Shown here: positions 1 through 18,057 of the stretch, in pieces
How the letters are laid out: every line of letters begins with the position of its first letter
Numbering within the stretch: position 1 is the stretch's first letter
NCBI GenBank assembly: GCA_029215795.1
Contig: JARDYH010000007.1
Span: 93,573,263 to 93,637,262 of the forward strand
DNA length: 64,000 nucleotides
Direction: 5' to 3'
Source: Anniella stebbinsi
Taxonomy: Eukaryota > Chordata > Lepidosauria > Squamata > Anniellidae
The notes under the pieces: generated by a model
The model's database searches: none
Told to the model about the DNA's origin: nothing
The model's input: only the letters and a program-made list of their open reading frames with translations
Made by a program: the position numbers and the translations under genes

Positions 1-424
1 TGCCTTCGCTTGCTAGCTCAGAGAAAGCAGGCCATATCCTGCAGTTCCAGTGGTAATCCGAGGCCTCGGAATGGTCCCAGCAACCGGACAACAGGGATAA
101 CAAATACTCCAGGTGTCCCCAGGCTCTTTGGAAATGGGGACCTCCAGCCAATGACCTCCTTTCACTCGTTCAATCCACAGCCCCGTTACATGATTTCCCA
201 CTGTGTTTTCACACCCTACTACTGCTAATCTGAATGAAGCCAAGAGGGGCTGCCAACAGAAGGCAATGCACAAGAGATTGCCACCGTGTAGAAGACACTA
301 TAGCATCTCCACATAACACTGAGGAATCTTTCAGGAGCCTCCGGAAGGCAACACCACTCCAGCCACGAGGAGCAGCCGCAAGGGGGAGCACAAGGGACAC
401 GGCCCACCTCTCCCACCAACTTAC

Positions 425-3400
425 ATGATCAAAGATGGGGGAGAGGGCTGCGGAGTTCACCGGCCGCTCTGTCCGGAATGTCTTCAGGTGATCGAGATTC
501 GTGGAGTCGAACAGCTGCAAAGGGAGAAGTGGATTCTTAGGTGCTTTCTTGGCAGAAATGGCAGGCAAAGGCCTCTGCAGAAACAACGCAGTGCCATGCT
601 GAAGGCCCAGAGCACCTGCCCCGCCGAACCCACACTGTCAAACTCGACTCAGTGCAAACTTCTCCGCTGCACAGCCACTGCAAACCCACCCCTATAGTGA
701 GGACAGCAGGTGCTCCGGAGAGCTACAACCACAAAACAGTGCTTGGAAGTTGAACTGAGCAGGCCTTCTCCCGTTTGAGGGTGGGTGTTATAACTTGCCC
801 TAATTAACTGTTTTAAGCGCGTGTGATTTTGTTTACTGTTTTGAGCATGGGAGTGACAAATCAAATACGCTCGGCAAATTTGCTCAAGCTAGATCATTTA
901 TTATTTTCTCAGTACAGCGATATGTTGAATCGTTTTTAGACATTTAGAATTCCCTTTCATTTGGATGGGTGAAAACTGCCTGGGTGTTATCCTGCTGTGG
1001 CATTTCTGCATGGGGGCCTTTTAAAAGGGCCCGTGTCTCTTGCATGCTCACTTAGGAGCAAAAGAGAGCTGCATGCCCCAAATGGCACCTGTGTGTATCC
1101 CACCCTGAGCCCCCAACCGCTTTGCCTAGCTGACAGAAGAATCCCCGGCTGTGGAACCATGAATTTCATTCTGCAACAAGAGCTGGAGCCACTAATAAGC
1201 AAGGTTAAAATATGAATAAATAAAGACCCATTATAATTTCCCCATTGGGATACAGAATGCGCTTCTTTGAAGAATGCAGCGCCAAGTAATAATGAACAGG
1301 CTGTTCCTGGGCTTTGCACACAACGCCAAGGCAATCTTCATCCTCCCTCAATTCCAACCTCATGGGTGACTGCTTAAAAGGAAAGACCAGGAAAGAAGAC
1401 ATTTCCTTCCGGAAAGCAGTGGGGAAGGTGGTGGAACACACCTTGGCTGTGTTGTCCTTGGAGGCCGTGATGAACATAGTCATGTCTCGGGACGTCTGGA
1501 TGTCATTGATCTGCTTGGTGTGCTCCTTGACGTTCATAAGGACCTCCCCTGACTAGGAGACAAGAGGGAGGGGTGGGAAACTGAGTGCTTCCAGGCCACA
1601 GGAAAGGATGTCCCTTCCATTGCCAAGCGTAACAATGGGCATAACACTAATAGGGTGTATTTTGAGCGCTCAAAGTATTTCATTACATTATCACTGTAAT
1701 TCTTACCAAAAAACACAAAGGGAGGACAGGTAAGGGCATGGACTGAAGGCATATGAAGCTAAGCAGGTTGAGAGCTAGTCAGTGCCTGGATGGGAATCTG
1801 GGAACTACCTGGGAACCTTTTGGATGCTGCCTTGAGTTCCATAGTGGAAGAAATGTGGAATATAAATGTAATAAATGAACAAGACCGTTATTTTGATCCT
1901 CGAATTGCAGATGGGGAGACCTCAGCTGAGGGAACGGAGGCTCGCTTACGGCACTGAGATGTGAACCAGCTCACCCTTTAAGCTACTATGCTCTAGCAGC
2001 TGTCATGAATGGTCCCACGAATGCCCTGTGGTAGGCGAGGGAAAGCACGAATCACAGAGAAAGGAAAGGAAGGAACCTCCAGGCGCACAAGAAAACCGTG
2101 TTTTATTGGGACCAATGGGTTTTGAACAGAATTCTCCCTCGGGGACACTCTGAAACGACAACTGTCAACCTGGGATCAAAGATAACATGGGAGAATCCAA
2201 CCTTGAAAACAGAGAGGCAGCCTTTGATGTGGAGGAATTGGGTTGATAGTGGAATCTACACTTGAGATCAGCTCACAGGATTGGGTGATGAGTTTTTTTA
2301 CCATCTTCAGTACTGCAGCTTAGATATCATTTACCATCTAAGTGCATGGTGGGCCACATATACAACAGCACCTTTAGGTGTCTATATTTGGGCCATCAGT
2401 GCTGAATGCAATGTCCTACCCTGTTGGAGGAATTCATTGGTTCCATACAGAAAGCTAAGGCTACAAAACTGTATTTTCGAAATGTAATGTAGACATTCAG
2501 AATGTCAAGAGAGAAATGGAATAGGGAATTAGAACGGCCTACACAGCCTAATCAATGGAACGCAGCCCTAGCTTCCATATGTATTATTATTATTTGAATT
2601 TATATACTGCCCCATAGCCGAAGATCTCTGGGCGATTTGTAAAAATTAAAAACATTGCACATTAAAAAAGATGATATACAAAATTTAAAAAGAATACAAA
2701 GCATAAAATCAGATTATCAATACAATAACCATTTAAAACAACTATTCTGGGTCTGTAGATTTAAAACGGAGGCTGATTCAACAAAAGCTTATGTTTCGTG
2801 CAGACTGGACACAGGATAGCCTTGTTAAGATGTTAGAAATGTAGTACAGACAATGGCCCTATTCACTGTGGTTAAAGCCGTGGTTTAAGGTGTCTTCTGA
2901 ACGGGGCCAATACTTGTTGAGGCATATGATGTGGGCAGGCCCTTAGGTGGCTTCTTTTTGGTTGGAAGTCGTTTTCTTGAAAAATCTGCATAATTGCAGA
3001 TCTTCGTGCATTTTTAAATTATATTCCCGTGACAGCAAATGTGGACACCGAGAGCCCTGAGAGACACACTGCAAGCCTGGACATATAAACACTCACCACC
3101 ATTCAAGGGTCTGAAGATCTTGCTGCTCTTGCTACATTTGAAAATATATCCTACAGCTGCCAGCCTCATATGGATGCTTAATTAGATGTAGGGATGGCTT
3201 ACATTAACATACATATTTGAAATAGCATCAAATCATTTCCACCAGTTTTTCTTCTTGCTTTTATTAATGGTGTTGTAAATGGTTATTGTGAATGGATATG
3301 CTTACTGTCATGTGTGGGTTTTGGGTTTTTTGTCTTTTTAAATGTTTTCCCTTCTCCACTCTCTCTTTTGATTCTCTTTTATTTGCAAATAAAAATAAGG

Positions 3401-6400
3401 GGGGAAAAACAGACATCAAAGCACCGTTTCAACTTGTGAGGGCTGTTCACCCATGAAGCTGACAGGCTGGCCTTGGGAGAGCATCACACGGCCTTTTTAC
3501 CGAAATTACTGGCTCAGAGGGTTGTTATGAGGGTAAAGAACTGCAAAGACACTGAGGGGAAAAGAAGGCTAAAGAAAGGAGCACGGACGGTAGTCACGGT
3601 TTGCTTTTTGACATCTGCGTGGCACAAGGAGCCCAGACTAACCTTGGCGCTAAATTGGTTCAGCTCCCCGTTCTCATGCCCTGCGATGATGAATTCCCCA
3701 AGAGGGCCCCAAACAGCGCTGGTGATTTTGGACTCACTGCAGGGAATCTTCATGTACGGCTCATTGTCCTCTGCAGACAAAGGGACACGGGGGAATCTCA
3801 GAAATGCCAGCCCAGGGGAGGGGCAGCCACTCATCCCAACCACGGCTCCTATGCCTGGAGGCCTTACCAATCTGGCTGGGGTCACGGAGGTCAAAGAAGC
3901 TCACAAAACACTGGTAGCCCATTTGCTTATCTGTCGAGAACATGATGATATTCCCTCCAAAGTCAAAGCCGCAGGTTCGCACGGCAGAGTTGGTGTTGAC
4001 CAGAGCAAGCTGCTTCCCTAAGCGGAGGACATGACACACAGAATCAGTACATGTGAACATAAGGAACTGCCCTGAGCCAGATCACTGGCCCAACTAGCTC
4101 TGGCAAGCTCAGAGGCAGGGAGGGAGAGAACTTTCCTAGCCCTATTACCTGACAGCCACTTTGAACTAGAGTGTTGAAGGCTGGAGATCTTTCATCCCCA
4201 AAGAATTGCTCCCAAGGCTTGCAACTCAGTCCTATGTATGTTTACTCAGGGGTAAGTTCAATGGAGTTCAAAAGGGATTGACCCCCAAGCAAGCCACAAT
4301 TTCACAGGGAATGTTACCTAGCACACGGACTGTACACAGTCAATCACATTGTGAAGAAGATGGAAGATTGTATAATATGTTGAATAAATGGTAGGAAAAT
4401 GTCAAATGCAACAACTGTCAAAAGAGAGATTCTGGAAATCAAGATGTATGGAAACCTGCCTGCCTGCCAGCCAGGTTCTGTACTTTTCTATAGGGCCATA
4501 ATGCTGAAGACTCAACATAAGGATCACAGCAGAGCCCAAAAAACCACAGTACTACTATGGAAGCTAAGCAAAACTTGGCCCTGTCAGCTACAATACAGAA
4601 GCCTCTCCAAGCTTCTTAGAGGAAGGATGAGGTATTTGTGGAACAACTATGTTGTCTTAAAAGCATTATAACAGAATCCCAAACCTCCAAGCAGGTTATT
4701 CCGTCACAATATTCCGTGTTTCCTCTCCAGAAGAATTGAGGGGGAGAGTAACCTTCCCCCCAAATCCTGTGTTTTGTGATGCAGGTCTCTACTTCCCTCT
4801 GGGCGGCATCTCCCCCTCCTGCCCCGCTACACACGGGGCCCTGATTACTCCCCACCCACCTCCCCAAAGACCTTCGTTCCCAAGATCTACCTGTCTCACA
4901 GTCCCAGAGGCGGCAGCTGTTGTCTGCAGAGCCGGTCAGCACACGCCTCGTGTCCCCTGAAGGAGCGGTCAAGGAATCCCAACGTATCTTGCAGCAGGAG
5001 ATGGAGGTGAGCTATGGTGCAGCTGCAAAGTATCATTCCCAAACACAACAGCAGAGTGCCCGACCCTTCCGCTGCTGTGGGCCTGGACCGGCCTTGAACA
5101 TCTGCCGTAGGAACGTGAGTGAGGCTGGGGGCAGGGAGGGTTTAACTGGAGCTTGGAGGACAGCAACAAGGGAGAGGGCCTTTTCTGTGGTGGCCCCCCA
5201 ATTAGGAAATGATCTCCCTGATGAGGCCCACTTGGCACCAACGTTGTTATCTTTTCGGTGCCAGGTCAAAACTTTTTTTTCTCCCAGGCACTTAACAGCT
5301 TAAGTTGAGTTTTTAATTGAGTCTTTGGCCTTGCTGAAAGTTTAAAATTGTTTTAAATGCCAGCTGTTTTTATGGTTTATGTTTTTAAATTTTGTATATT
5401 GACTTTTAATGTTCAATCTTTTAATTTTTGTAAACCGCCCAGACAGCTTCAGCTATGCGGCGGTATATATATGTAAATAATAATAATAACAATGTTCTGT
5501 GGGGCTATTCTTACAATCTGCTGGTGAACATGGTTTATTTGACATTACATTCACAGTCTTGCATGTATGTGTACTCACTCCCCACCTTCTTGATTCACGT
5601 GATTCTGATTAATTAGGCTACTGGCTATTAAACAAAGCGCCACCGCCCTTCTTGAAATTTTGCTGCTACAGGTGGTTACTCAAACCCACAAAGAGGGCAA
5701 GGGCACAACCCTATATCAACTGTGCCCTCAGCGAGTGGAACTCAGAGGCATCCGATCATCTAACGTAGGATGGGACAAGCAGCAGAGGTGAGCCTTGCTT
5801 CCTCGTCCTCCCACCCTGCAGATTTCGCTAGACAGGCTTTTTAGCTCGTCTGGCAAGGGTGCTTCGGAGAGGGAAGGAAGGTGGAAGAGGCTCAGGATAA
5901 GTCGTATCCTGGCCTCTCCGGTCTCCTCCCCACCCACTGGAACGTCCCCTTTCCCCCATCTCCAAGGTTGAGTTTCCAAAGCAGCATCTGCATTAGAGTT
6001 TCCAACCTCGGAGAGGCAGCTGGCATGGTTCTCTCCGCGATGGCTCCAAGGGGCTGGGGGAGGATCGGCGACTCTCCCTCCCAAGGTTTGAGCACCATCT
6101 CCAACCTCAGAAGGATCGTGCAAGCAATCCTATGGTCCCTGGAACGCTTCCCCACAGACCATAGGATTGCTTTCTAAATGAGTCCAAAGCAGCATCTGCA
6201 TCAAAGTGGGCCTTAGCCGCCCCTTGCTGAAATATCCTCTCCAACTGCCGTCTCCTAACATTAAAAGAGCATCTAAGCTTCATACTTGGACACGTTGATT
6301 TCTCAAAGGATACAGTCGGCGTCCACACACCAGACAGCGCCAGTGTGTCCAGTGTATGTGCCAAGCCTCTCCCCATTGACAGAGTACCAAACATTAACAA

Positions 6401-9400
6401 TCTGGGAAAAGAAAAATCAATAAGCCAGGCCATGTTATTAAAGCATATTCAGAAGAGGAAGACAAGAGCACAAACATCATCCTTTTTACTGATTACTTAA
6501 TGGCTTATAGGCAAGATAAACCAACTTGAACCTGAGTATAGAATACAGTGGGGCAAATCAGAAGCATGGGAATAACTGCTTATCTAGTTAACTAGGAAAC
6601 AGAAACCCAATTTCCATCAAAGGGGCACATGCTTTCCTTGGTGACTATGAGATGAGCATGTTTCTTTAAACATTTTAAAAAGACTTTAATACATTATTCT
6701 TAGGCACATTTCCAAAACTCAAACATGAACACTAGAACAACTACCAATCCACATATAACCTAGCAATTTTCCACTGGCAACAGAAATAATTTTTTGTCAA
6801 CCACCCAGAGCTTCAGCTATTGAGCAGTATAGAAATGAAATAGATAATAAATAAAATATCCCTTAAATTCTCTGAAGTGCCAGCTGAATCTTTTTCGGAA
6901 AGCCTTCATAAATGGGCATTTCTAGACAGCGTTAGAAAGCATGCTTCACAAATTCTAGGTCACTTCAGCGAAGATCCTACAAGAATTCTGATTTCTTGGA
7001 AGGAGAGGATTACAAGCAAGCCCTGCTGAACAGATGTTAATAGGTCTGGAGAGGGAGCAATGTTCATTGAGATGTACAGGTCCCAGGCCATGAAGAGCTT
7101 AATAGGTCAATAGCTGCATCTACGTCAAACATGTAGCTGCTGCAACACAGGTTGGATATCGTCTCAGCTCCCCAACCCTAGAAGGAGCAACCTTCTTCAC
7201 CAGCGGAAGCTTCTGAACCTCTTCCAAGGACAGCCACATGTAAAGCACATTACATTGACTACCCTGTGGATTACAAAGGCATGAGTGGCAGTAGCCAGGT
7301 CTCCACTTTCCTGGAAGGAAAAGGAGGCAGGCGCAAAAGCTGTGCAAAGGATGCCATCGGCTACAGGTGCTTCTAGCTACCATCTATACCCGTTTTCCCC
7401 CTTCAGTTCCTTACTGGTTTTTTAAAGACATCAAGAATGCCCCTCTTTTGTTGGAAAGCAGAAATGTGACGAAAAGGACACAAGTTCAGGGAAAACATAC
7501 CGGATCTTTGGCTACTGTAAACAAGAGGTCTCCTTCCCTGTTATATTTGATCTGAGTAATTGATCTCTCGTGGCCTTGCAACAGGATAGGTTTCTGTGAA
7601 GAAAAGTCTTTTTAGAAGATGACACATTATTTTGCTGTTGAGGTGAACATTAAACTGTAGATCAAGTCACTTAGAGCACAAATAATTATAATCTATTCAG
7701 TCTGCAAGGATTGAGCCTGCAATTTTGCAGTAGGATTTTTGGGGCAGTTAACTGTGGTGGTTGTGGGGGAAGCAGATAAAAGTAATGGGGTGGGGTGGAG
7801 AAATTTGAACAAGAGATTGTGATTCTGGCTGTGGATGAATGATGCACAGAATTTGTGGAGGCAAACTATAGTAGAATGTGGGCTGTAAGAGGAGTAGAAG
7901 ATTACACCCCATCTCTCTCTCTCTCTTTTTTACTGTAGAGCAAGAAAAAGGATAATATTAAATGAGACCAGATCAATTCTCTAGGGTAAGGCAATTTCAG
8001 TCTTATTTTCTCCAGACTGAATCAGTCTGGAGAAAAAAAGACTGAGGGGAGACATGTTAGCCGTGTTCAGGTACATAAAAGGATGCCACAGGGAAGATAG
8101 TCAAGAACTATGTTCCATTGCCATAGAAATTAGGACCCAAAATAATAGGTATAAGTTACAGCTATCTAGAGTTCGATTAAATATAAGGAAAAACTTCCTG
8201 ACAGTAAAGATCTGTACAACAGTGGAACAGTCTACCTACGGAGGTTGTGGGTTCTCCATCTCTGGAGGTTTTTAAGAAGAGGCTGGACAGCCACATGTCA
8301 TGGATGGTTTAAGTGGTTTTGCTGCACATTGCAGAGGGTTGGACTAGATGATCCTTGTGGTTCTTCCAACTCCACAATTCTATGATTCTAATTTCAGTTT
8401 GGCAAGCGTGAGGAGGGAAAGATATTGTACTTCAAATGGCATTGCAAGCCCCTACCCCATCCCTGAAAGTTCTTGTAGAGGTAGTATGCAGAATATCAGC
8501 ACTTTTTAAATCTATTGAACAAGGGAGACAACTCATCACAGCTAGCGGAGATTTCTGAGAAAAGCAGCTGGCTGTGTTTGGGAATGGGGAGAATACAAAC
8601 AAATCAAATGGGTCAACTGGATTTGGGGTGTGGCAGTTTCCAGAAAAGGGAACCAAACCTGGGAGTGAACGGGGCAGACAGACAGGCCAGGTTTATTGAG
8701 AGGAGGGAGGGAACAGCTGCACGCCTCATCTGGCTTTTAATGGGTGAGAAATCGGCAGACCAGATTAACAATGCAAGCTCAAAGGGTCTTGCTCCCAAGG
8801 AAATGTGATTACTGGGAGTGCAGCCTGAGTGAGTGCAAGGAGCTTTTATTACTATTTTATATCTTCTGGGTTTTGCATTTACTATGATATCATCCTGTCT
8901 CACATACAACTTTGTGACATTTTGATTGGTCCTAATAAAGGAATGACTATTAGGAGTTCAAACGTGTTTTAGTTATCCAAGCATTTTAGAAAGTAATGTT
9001 GCACAGCAGCCAGAGGGTTCTATACCAAATCATTTTACCCCCAGTGCTTTTAAGTGTTGTCTTAAGTTCTGCTTCAATCCACCTCATTTTCTTAGCTGTT
9101 TTAATTCTGCTGCTTTTATTATTATTTAGTTTCAGAAGTACTTTTTCAATTACTTCTTGCTAGTTATTATTACCGAGGACTAATATTATTATTAGTAAGA
9201 ACTAATTATTACTAATAATAGTTACCAATAATAGCCCTTGCTAATTATTGTTTGTTGTTGTTCCTATTCTGCTGCCATCTGCTTTCGGAGTTTGAATTCA
9301 AAACTAAAATGCAGTGGTCTGCCCAATGCCCAAAGAAATAAACAAGGTTTTCACTCTTTTTAGGATGCTGCTTTCTTGGGACTGCAATCCTATGCACTCA

Positions 9401-9898
9401 ACTTCATTGCGTTCAATGGGGCTTACTTCTGGGGAGGGGTTGTGGCTCAGTGGAGCACCTTCTTTGTGTGCCAAAGGTCCCAGGTTCAATCCCCGGCATC
9501 TCCAAGTAGGGCACGAAAAACTCCTGCCTGACATTACTGGGCTAGATAGACCAAGGGTCTAACTCAGTATAAGGGCAGCTTCCTGGGTTCATAAATGTAT
9601 AAAATCGTGGTGTAAGACTTAATTTTATTGCTGATTTTGGTGTTCCATTTCTATTTAATTATGATTGCTTTGTGAGCCGCGTTGCGCACATTGTGTCTGC
9701 ATCTACTTGCAATATACGTGTGTATACGTTGATCGATATACACATACATATACATCACACAGATTAACACACGTGTACGTATATCTACGCTTACATACGT
9801 GTGTGTGCGGATAGACACATACACAGACGTGTAAACGGATAGATATAACTATTACATTCATTAAGTGACGCAGAGAAGGGGAAAAGAAGACTCACCAT
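425..9898 (-). CDS. EIF3I: Eukaryotic translation initiation factor 3 subunit I, N-terminal 243 codons (gene continues past the left edge)
   Basis: Eight exons read on the minus strand: 9896-9898 (only the ATG, followed by GTGAGT), 7501-7593, 6314-6401, 4891-4956, 3868-4017, 3643-3770, 1442-1552 and 425-514. All junctions are GT/AG and keep frame, giving 729 nt (243 codons) of a protein that is about 325 residues in mammals; the last WD repeats lie outside the window. Recognisable stretches are [77 protein letters not shown] and [16 protein letters not shown], near-identical to vertebrate EIF3I. The family is a WD40 beta-propeller scaffold in the eIF3 complex, acting in the cytosol during 40S recruitment. 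Start choice is firm because the exon-2 codons (Lys-Pro-Ile) join exactly to the isolated ATG. It shares a bidirectional promoter with TMEM234. No frameshift or stop was seen. Confidence 0.97.
1750..1880 (+). repeat. 5S rRNA-derived SINE
   Basis: AAGCTAAGCAGG, then TGCCTGGATGGGA and CCTGGGAACC follow the order and spacing of the 3' half of 5S rRNA (internal promoter region). The tail GGAATATAAATGTAATAAAT resembles LINE-derived SINE tails. It lies in an EIF3I intron, plus orientation. Confidence 0.7.
2855..2908. mobile_element. Short foldback element, GGCCC(T)GTTCAGA family copy 1
   Basis: Begins GGCCCTATTCACTGTGGTTA and ends TCTTCTGAACGGGGCC, near-complementary ends. Related to 29507-29607 and 62137-62215. 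It looks like a very small non-autonomous DNA transposon. Confidence 0.55.
4957..7500 (-). other. EIF3I: EIF3I introns 2-3 with LINE-tail remnants
   Basis: Apart from exon 6314-6401, no coding sequence was found. At about 5130-5490 is a plus-strand LINE/SINE tail ending in AAATAATAATAATAAC; 6797-6860 is another piece of the same family. At about 6880-7340 is a degraded retroelement-like stretch (GGCCATGAAGAGCTTAATAG) also represented at 14130-14345 and 58430-58870. Confidence 0.45.
8041..8390 (+). mobile_element. CR1 LINE 3' end
   Basis: GGGGAGACATGTTAGCCGTG, GGTTGGACTAGATGATCC and the terminal ATTCTATGATTCTA are the classic 3' end of sauropsid CR1 elements. It is 5'-truncated, in EIF3I intron 1. 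A 25-nt near-perfect palindrome (8009-8033) abuts its 5' end. Confidence 0.85.
9379..9432. repeat. Dispersed foldback piece (GCAATCCTATGCA / TTCAATGGGGCTTACTTC)
   Basis: CTGCAATCCTATGCACTCAA followed by GTTCAATGGGGCTTACTTCT. The same units recur in either orientation at about 4230-4290, 11845-11895, 18340-18410 and 25600-25680. It is a common old reptile repeat; class not determined. Confidence 0.5.
9431..9590 (+). mobile_element. tRNA-derived SINE (Sauria-type)
   Basis: A-box-like GTGGCTCAGTGG and B-box-like GGTTCAATCCC lie 45 bp apart, followed by the tRNA-unrelated body ending CAGCTTCCTGGGTTC. This is the structure of the Sauria SINE family of squamates. It lies in EIF3I intron 1. Confidence 0.8.
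9705..9860. repeat. Degenerate ACGT/CACA alternating purine-pyrimidine tract
   Basis: About 155 bp of mixed TACG, CACA, TATA and ACGTGTGT units just inside EIF3I intron 1, unusual in keeping many CpG steps. It looks like a decayed dinucleotide/tetranucleotide satellite. Confidence 0.6.
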
Positions 9899-10643
9899 GG
9901 CTGCGACAGGGAAAAGGCCGACTGCAGCACGAGCGAAAGAAGGGGCGGATCCACTTCCGGAATCCTGCCGGAAGGAACAGAGGCGGTCATAGAGATAGGA
10001 TAGGGGAGAGCGACACCGAGCACTTCACTTCCGGTCCGCATTTAGTGTACCCCGCATGCGGGGCAGCGGAGCGCCTGTAGAATAGTGAGCCTACACTGGC
10101 CCTGATTCTCTAAAGGAGGAGTTGTTATTTTTGCTTACAACTTCCATCAGCCTTAGCCAGCATAACCAATTGTGAGGGGTGAGGGGAGTTGTAGGCAAAA
10201 AATAATAATAAATTGGCGGGCCACAAGTTGCCCACCCCGTTCTAGGGGTTCAGCATCTATGGTTTAAACTCCTTTGGAAACTAGCCTGGGAAAAGCCGCT
10301 CAGTTTTAGGCCGGAAGTGTGGGGGCGGATCCGCTCTATCCCTCCCCTCAGAGGGGCGACAGTTCCATTGCCATCTCATAGAGGACCGGAAGTATGAAGG
10401 AGACGTAAATGTCTGAGCCCCTTGAGTATAGAGACAGGAAGTAATGATGATTATAATCCCGCACTACCCCGGATGCCACTCCCAGGGCCAGTCACAGACA
10501 GACTATAGAGACCGGAAAAGAAGGCTTGAATCAGAGAGATGCGTGGGTAGAGCGGTGCCTCATATCACTGCCGATGGCGTGCTTCCGTTTAGTAGCGGAA
10601 GTTTATGCTGTACTATCTCAGCTCTATGGTCGGATCGGTCGCC

Positions 10644-16095
<5,452 letters not shown>

Positions 16096-16786
16096 AAAGC
16101 ATCTCCAAAGAGAAGGGGGAAATGGGCGGGAGGCCAGAGTTATCTATATGGACGCTGGCTCAACTCTCAAGACTAGTGGCACGTTGTGCAGATCTGCTGG
16201 ACTTCACACTTGCTTAACACAGTTAAAGACTGATGAGAAAGTATTGTGTTCCTCACATCCGAGCACCTCCTTCCAGCTTAGTTTACAGAAGGCTCCGAAC
16301 TTGTACTGGGATGTTCATGCCTGTCAGTCAGCAGCAGAACTCTTGGGGGTTGTGAGGGAGCCTTCACACAAGCAGCGAGTCCAGGAGCATCTTTAAAGGG
16401 TTTGAAACACTCCAGAGAGTAATTTGCTGCCAGACACAGCCAAACAGGCCGGGATTATCTGCAGGAGCAATTGCTAGCAGGCACGCACCCTAAATAGAGA
16501 GAGGCTGTGAGGCTTGGCAAGGAGAATGGAGAGGAGAGGCAAAAGAATAAGAGAGCGCTCTCTTTCAGTAGAAAGGCTCAGCTGGTGTGGACCTGCTAAT
16601 CTGAAAAACCTCCTATGCCTATTATGAATCTAGCCAAACTGTAAGATTGGCTTTGGAGGTGGCCCATCATTAGCTAAAATCAGATTAGTGGGTAGCAGGG
16701 ATAAGGCCCTCCTGGGGTGGCTCCATGGTAGTGGAATCCCTTTCAATGGAAATCTAAGAAGTCGGTTTGTTTCATGAAGCTTTTTG

Positions 16787-16792
16787 AATAAA
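16787..16792 (+). terminator. TMEM234: Candidate polyadenylation signal of TMEM234
   Basis: AATAAA about 690 bp after the TMEM234 stop in otherwise gene-free sequence; a second AATAAA lies near 16943. Which is used cannot be told without transcripts. Confidence 0.4.
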
Positions 16793-17699
16793 TCTGTCTG
16801 GCCTGGTTCACACGAAATGACATCCTGTGGGCTTTTTAAACCATGGGTTGTCGGGGGGGGGGGTGCGAGTGAGCGGAACGAGTGTGCTGTCTCCTGGGCC
16901 ACCTTAGAAGGGTTGCACCTGAACACAGTATAAATAGACTTAAATAAATCATGCATCTGGGGTGGGTGGGTGCAGAGTGCCTTTCCCCTGCCACTGGAAG
17001 CCCAGCCCAGCCCCACTCCCAAATGCCTGCAGTTGTGGGGCATGGCTCCCAGGCAGTCCTGAGCTCCAGTACTTCAAATGAACACTGGAAAGGGCAGATA
17101 GCAGTGGGCAAAGCTTGAACCCGATGGTGTCTATATTTGTGCAATTCCATGAAAGGACAGCTTTGCCTGCTTTTGGGGAAACTCCTCCTCTGTTGAACTT
17201 CTGGAAGAGTAAACAAGTGGGCCTGTAACAAAAGGTTGCCAGGTGGAGTGCTCCTGGCCAAGCTCATCCCATCTGGCTTTCTCATCCCTAATCACATTCT
17301 GTGGCCAGTAAGCATGTTCAATTTCCACTGGGCTCTATTGCCTCCTCCCTCCCTCTTGCTACCCCCGCCCCGGGGCTAGGGTTTTGCCCAGTGGAGGCTG
17401 GTGGCTCCCATGTCAGTGGGATGGTGACCCTGCTCCAGGTTTCCGTTGGAACTCTAAAGGAGCAATCCAAGGCGCAAATCGTTCTGATTGAAACCTGAAG
17501 CGGATTAGTTGTCTTGTTCAACTGTTACTATATTTGTGCCTGTGCTTTTCAGGATTAAACTTGTAAGCGACAATTGTCACCCCACAGTTCCTTTGAGAAA
17601 TTGTGCTCTCGCCCCATTTCTCCCTTTGAACTCCCACCAGAATCCAGTTCTTTGGCCATCAGGTAAGCATTTCAAAGCAGACCATTCTGTTTTTACAAA

Positions 17700-17705
17700 T
17701 TTATT
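17700..17705 (-). terminator. DCDC2B: Candidate polyadenylation signal of DCDC2B
   Basis: TTTATT on the plus strand reads AATAAA on the minus strand, about 350 bp downstream of the DCDC2B stop at 18058. It is the nearest good signal in the right orientation. Confidence 0.4.
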
Positions 17706-18057
17706 TTCAGAACATCCATAAGGGCTCTAGACAAAGATTGCACAGCTGCACACCCACCTCCCCTGCAGGAAAAGCATGGCGGGGGTCTCTGGTTTACCAT
17801 AGTCCTTTCTCCGATGCAACATTTTCTTCAAACTGGATGGAAACGGGGCCTGTGTGTCACTTCCTTCCCTGAGTCACCAGCAGCGTACCGAACGGGGAAG
17901 ACCTTCTGGAGCTTGTCAGTGTTCTCAACCTTTTTTGTGGCACATAGAATTAGAAAAAGACAAAGAATCACAAGGTTTCCAAAAATGATTGAGGAAGCAT
18001 TGAGAGCTTTGAGAAGAAGGTTGGACTGGGATAGAAGTGCTGAAGCCAAAGGTGGTT

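Larger units (their letters stand above)
1553..3642 (-). other. EIF3I: EIF3I introns 6-7 flank region, repeat remnants only
   Basis: No exon was found. Contents are the 5S-like SINE, a MIR/core-SINE-like stretch at about 1890-2030, a piece of the dispersed ATACTGCCC...CTCTGGGC repeat at about 2590-2745 and a short foldback at 2855-2908. The rest is AT-rich and featureless to me. Confidence 0.5.
16096..18057. other. Convergent 3' UTR / intergenic zone between TMEM234 and DCDC2B
   Basis: No coding exon was found. It should hold both 3' UTRs. It contains a run of G at about 16854-16862, a half copy of the CAGTGGAGG hAT-like repeat (17389-about 17496) and candidate poly(A) signals on both strands. 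Short open frames here show no recognisable family. Confidence 0.6.

Noticed and set aside
4550..4595. GGAAGCTAAGCA...CTTGGCCCTGTCAG resembling 5S rRNA
   Set aside because: Only about 30 bp match, with no continuation; too weak to call a second 5S-type SINE.
9431..9510. A and B boxes as a functional tRNA gene
   Set aside because: The cloverleaf is degraded and the body continues into a SINE-specific region.
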